Part shown: positions 61,101 to 64,000 of the stretch, piece by piece
Layout of the letters: the number at the start of each line of letters is the position of its first letter
Numbering within the stretch: the first letter of the stretch is position 1
Assembly: GCA_033063855.1 (NCBI GenBank)
Contig: CP093829.1
Span: forward strand, 3,730,243-3,794,242
DNA: 64,000 bases
From: Smittia aterrima
Taxonomy: Eukaryota; Arthropoda; Insecta; Diptera; Chironomidae
Reading direction: 5' to 3'
Notes under the pieces: model-generated
Told to the model about the DNA's origin: nothing
Seen by the model: only the letters and a program-made list of their open reading frames with translations
The model's database searches: none
Made by a program: the position numbers and the translations under genes

Positions 61101-64000
61101 ATCCGACGAAGATAAGGACGATAAGGTGAGATCTCAATTCTAAATGAATTTAGTTAATTGAACTTATAAATTATTCTTCAGATGTCTATCGCTGAACGGC
61201 TCGCTTTACTTAAACAAAATGGGGAAAACAACTGGCGCAAGCGAGTTACCAAGAGCGAAGTTGCAGAAGAAGCTAAACTAGATAATTTAGTTGGCGTGAG
61301 TTGATTACTTATTCAAGTAACATCTGTAATATAAAATAATGTTTGTTTCAGGAGATTTTATCAGCTTCAAAGGAGAAGGAGAACGAGTTTCCAAAAGCAC
61401 AGTTGCGACAAGTAAAGTCAGTTGAAGGAGGCAACATATCAGATCGTCTTAGTGCGATCAAATCAAACTCTGAAAAGTGGAAGAATCGCGTTGGTTCGTT
61501 TAATCAATTTGATCTTGATCGAACAAATGTTCTCATTTAATTTTCTTTCCCTTTTTAGTATCAACTGATGCAGCGAGTTTCAAGATATCAAACGACAGTA
61601 TTAATGACCCGCCTGAGCTGCCATTCGTGAAAGATGACGAACGTAAATGTCCACCAATGAAACACTTCAAATCAGAGAAAGTTCACTCGTTCAAGTTGTC
61701 GAAAAGTACTTCAACGGTTTTCGCTTCACCTCACAGTGCAAAGAAAACTCTCATGCGCTCATCGAGTGTACAAGATGATTCACCAGCTCCAGTTCTCAGA
61801 GGATTGAAAGTTCAACTTCCAACTCTTGACCAGGGAATTGAAAGTTTCTTCCCGAAAGCAGAAGCAGACACGACAGATTCCGTTGACATAACTGATCTTG
61901 ATGACATCAAAATTGATTCACAAAAACTCTCACAACGAAAAGTCACGCAAGGCCCTAAGCGAAGAAGACCAGCGAACGCCATGAGAGTTCTCGCTCATTT
62001 GAGAACAGACAAAGTCACTGAGTACACAGAAATGGTTCCAGATTCTCCATCTCCAAGTGAATCGAAAGAATTCAAGAAAAGCAAGTTCACAGCTGAAGCT
62101 CTCGCTGGTCTTGCTTCAGTTGAAGATTTCACAAACGTCACATTAAAGTCAAGCGCTGATCCACTCAACGTTACCAACTTGCCATACAAAACAGAGTCAC
62201 CAATGTTAGTTCACATCAAAGGACGACGACATGTTCAATGTCGACTCGTCACACCTAAGTTCACAAGTCTCAATGACGGCGATTGCTTTGTTTTGCTTAC
62301 GAACGATAAACTCTTCAGTTTCATCGGAAAATTCGCAAATGTCATTGAAATGAAAGTTTGCAAGGACTTCTGCATGTCAGTAATGCGTGACAAAGATCTC
62401 GGCTGCAATGCCAACATGTTGATGTCAATAACTGAAACGAATCTCGATGGATACAATGGAAAGATCTTTTGCAAAATACTCGACAGAAAGGAAGATCAGC
62501 CTCTCGCCGGAGCAGGTCATTCGGATGAAGATGAGCTGATCGAATCATGTTTGCAGGAGACAAACATGGTTTACGAATTTAAAGATGACGAACTTGTTCC
62601 AGTCGAAGACTTCTGGGGACAAACGTTGACAATCTCTGCAGTGAACTCAAGAAAAATTCTCGTCTTTGACTTTGGAAGTGAAGTTTATGTTTGGAGTGGA
62701 AAGAATGCTTTGCCCGATGAAAAGAAAGTCGCAATGCTCCTCGCTGAAGAAATGTTTGAAGGTTCATTCAACTACAAAATGTGCCATCTGAGTCCTTTAG
62801 ACTTTTCAACTCTCTGTGGACATCGCAAAGACAAAATTGATCCAAGAAAGTGCGGAGTGAAAAGACCAGAGTTTGCTCTCCTTGGTCGAGTCAATCAGAA
62901 TATGGAAACAGTTTTGTTCCGACAAAAGTTTACTGACTGGCCGGATATTAAGATTCGTATGAAGAATAGTGGAGCGCCTCACGTTGATTGCAATGAGATT
63001 CTTCAGATTGATGGGAACTACTTATATCGCAGCTGGAACTACGAGGAACCAAATTTAATACTCGAGAACTCGAATCTCGGACGTGGCAGCTTCTTTTACG
63101 ATGAAGACACTCGTCGACATTTTGAAATCATGACAGTCTCAGTGAATAAATGGCATGCGAATGCAGATGGAAATCAGGAAGTCCCAACTGACGATTATTG
63201 TCATTTCTACTCAAATGAATCGTACACAACTCGATGGGTTTACCAGATTTCCATTACTGTTCGTGAACTAAGTGGAAAAGTTTCAAATCGAAGCACAGTT
63301 GGACGTGATCGTTGCGCTTACTTCAACTGGCAGGGCTCTGATGCTTCAGCAAGCGAGAGAGGAACATCAACCTTGCACATGGTGGAGTTGGATAAAGAAA
63401 AAGGATCTCAAATGATAATTCAGCAGTTCCAAGAGATTCCTGCATTTGTTCGACTCTTCAAAGTTATGTTCATTCATAAGAAACGATGTGACGAGTCGAG
63501 ATTTGAAGCATGGCGCATGTACATTCTCCAAGGAAACGATCAGAATGAAACAATTGTCTACGAAGTTGCATGTGAGATGAAGCAATTGAGATCGAGAGCT
63601 TGCGTTCTTCTAATTCATGGAGCAAACGGTCAACTCGTTTTATGGAAAGGAGCAAAAACAACAGAGAATCAACAGAAGATTGCGCTCGGCGTTTGCTCGA
63701 AGATTTGTGGAAAGAAATATCGCGAATTTTATTCCGTTGATCGCATAAAATTGCGTGAATTCGCCGAGGGCGAGGAGAACGAAGATTTCTTCAAAGCTCT
63801 GAATGGAGATTGCGACGAACGAAAAGTTTACAACAGTTTAATGGATCGCGATGAATCATTCGACTTTACACCAAGAATGTATGAACTTACGAGCAAGAAC
63901 GGAGGGTTCGAAGCAATACAAATTGTTCCAGGCCTAAGGACAAAGGACTTCTCTTCTGCTTTTCCCTTTGTTCAACAAGATTTGTACAGCGCTCGACAAC
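49129..64000 (+). CDS. Svil: supervillin (partial, 3' end beyond the window)
   Basis: Exons 49129-52954, 57607-58060, 60966-61125, 61182-61295, 61352-61493 and 61559 to the window edge join in phase, about 2380 residues so far. Exon 1 (1275 codons) is disordered and Gln/Asn/Ser-rich; it begins MEKSSKKWSLGNILFRKSKK and has a PPPIPPRDPSRR proline patch. Its membership in this gene rests on a phase-matched GTAAGA donor at 52955. Later exons carry the short basic repeats typical of supervillin (SIAERLALLKQNGENNWRKR; ISDRLSAIKSNSEKWKNRV). From about residue 1781 the gelsolin/villin-like region follows (LVHIKGRRHVQCRLV, VLVFDFGSEVYVW-like, RRHFEIMTVSVNKWH, ACVLLIHGANGQLVLWKG). The villin headpiece is outside the window. 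Known role: membrane-associated F-actin and myosin II organiser at the cortex and muscle costameres. Confidence 0.85.
52955..53100 (+). CDS. Svil: read-through C-terminus of supervillin exon 1 (possible short isoform)
   Basis: If the GTAAGA donor at 52955 is not used, the frame continues 48 codons to TGA at 53098-53100. It ends in a hydrophobic helix of about 20 residues (CILLACLYCIMLYLQFIIFN) and a short basic tail, the layout of a tail-anchored protein. AATAAA follows at 53240-53245. This could be an intronic-polyadenylation isoform of about 1323 aa, or simply intron sequence translated by chance. Confidence 0.35.
53101..57392 (+). other. supervillin intron 1, distal part
   Basis: Mostly noncoding by appearance: T-rich runs, AT-rich, stops in every frame. 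It contains the AATAAA at 53240-53245 noted for the read-through isoform and one small frame at 55788-55979. The right end should hold the promoter for the alternative first exon; no TATA box is evident there. Confidence 0.45.
55788..55979 (+). CDS. small hydrophilic ORF, hypothetical
   Basis: 63 codons with a true ATG; polar and charged with a His/Gln/Arg-rich middle (MSKRHQHRLTTQMQASNVKY) and an Asp/Thr-rich end. An acceptor-like GCATTTACAG lies inside (about 55821-55830), immediately followed by an in-frame internal ATG, so it may be a cassette or terminal exon. No donor phase that I can see links it to the supervillin exons. No family recognised. Confidence 0.25.
   Translation: MSRTDIYERNVHLQNRGMSKRHQHRLTTQMQASNVKYLNLYPITEVEIDRITDDSTQLHTVIY
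57393..57426 (+). CDS. Svil: alternative first coding exon of supervillin (short isoform)
   Basis: ATG at 57393 opens 11 codons (MEDNENKSNIR plus one base) ending at a GTAAAG donor in phase 1, 180 bases before exon 57607. That exon needs exactly a phase-1 partner, as does the long upstream exon, so the two 5' exons are interchangeable. This implies a second promoter giving an isoform without the 1275-residue disordered N-terminus. A TCAGTG initiator-like motif is at 57380-57385. Confidence 0.55.
57489..57512 (+). repeat. CT/CA-rich run in the short intron after the alternative first exon
   Basis: Alternating CTCTCACACACACACTCTCG sequence. It is GAGAG-like on the minus strand and lies about 100 bases downstream of the proposed alternative start, a usual place for GAGA-type pausing elements in flies. 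Motif only. Confidence 0.35.
58061..60965 (+). other. supervillin intron, no nested gene seen
   Basis: 2.9-kb intron between GTAAGT (58061) and TTTTATAG (60958-60965). Frames inside are at most about 86 codons and look random. No RNA gene or repeat family was recognised. Confidence 0.55.

Overview
The window looks like AT-rich insect nuclear DNA, most likely from a nematoceran fly (midge/mosquito grade). The reasons are introns of 50-90 bases with GTAAGT/TTTCAG borders, compact gene spacing, short 3' UTRs with AATAAA, an arthropod TATA+Inr promoter, and proteins that align from memory with animal families (ZER1, BAG6, CNDP2, ARHGAP6, MEX-3, supervillin). There is no sign of bacterial operons, CRISPR, rRNA or tRNA. 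Placement below Diptera is a guess. All exon models below were built by hand by requiring matching splice phases.

Layout. 1-4.5 kb is a graveyard: the 3' end of an unrecognised gene, a Tc1-type transposase remnant, a copia RNase H scrap, a retroelement integrase scrap, a decayed kinase-like fragment and two diverged copies of a short direct repeat. 4.56-9.52 kb (+) is a complete seven-exon Zer1 gene (CUL2 ubiquitin ligase receptor). Its 2.4-kb first intron carries an entire small gene on the opposite strand, encoding a secreted Gln/Asn/Tyr-rich protein with its own TATA box. 11.1-16.2 kb (-) is a four-exon secreted leucine-rich-repeat protein.

18.9-31.6 kb is a run of three minus-strand genes: Bag6 (10 exons, 1131 aa), a cytosolic M20 dipeptidase of the CNDP2 type (4 exons, 478 aa) and a 1705-aa RhoGAP of the ARHGAP6/36 type (9 exons). 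They share strand but no evident pathway. 31.6-36.9 kb has no convincing gene. 36.9-37.8 kb (+) holds an intronless, divergent MEX-3-like gene (two KH domains plus a C-terminal RING), the most unusual gene here.

37.95-49.1 kb is about 11 kb without a convincing gene and is probably intergenic or 5' intron with regulatory DNA; it contains one compact interleaved inverted repeat. From 49.1 kb to the right edge lies supervillin (Svil, +). It has a 3.8-kb disordered first coding exon, a second short alternative first exon at 57.39 kb with the same splice phase, and the first half or more of the gelsolin-like region, truncated by the window end.

The genes cover protein quality control (Zer1, Bag6, dipeptidase), actin/Rho cytoskeleton (RhoGAP, Svil), extracellular LRR and RNA binding/ubiquitin (MEX-3-like). 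I see no single system uniting them.
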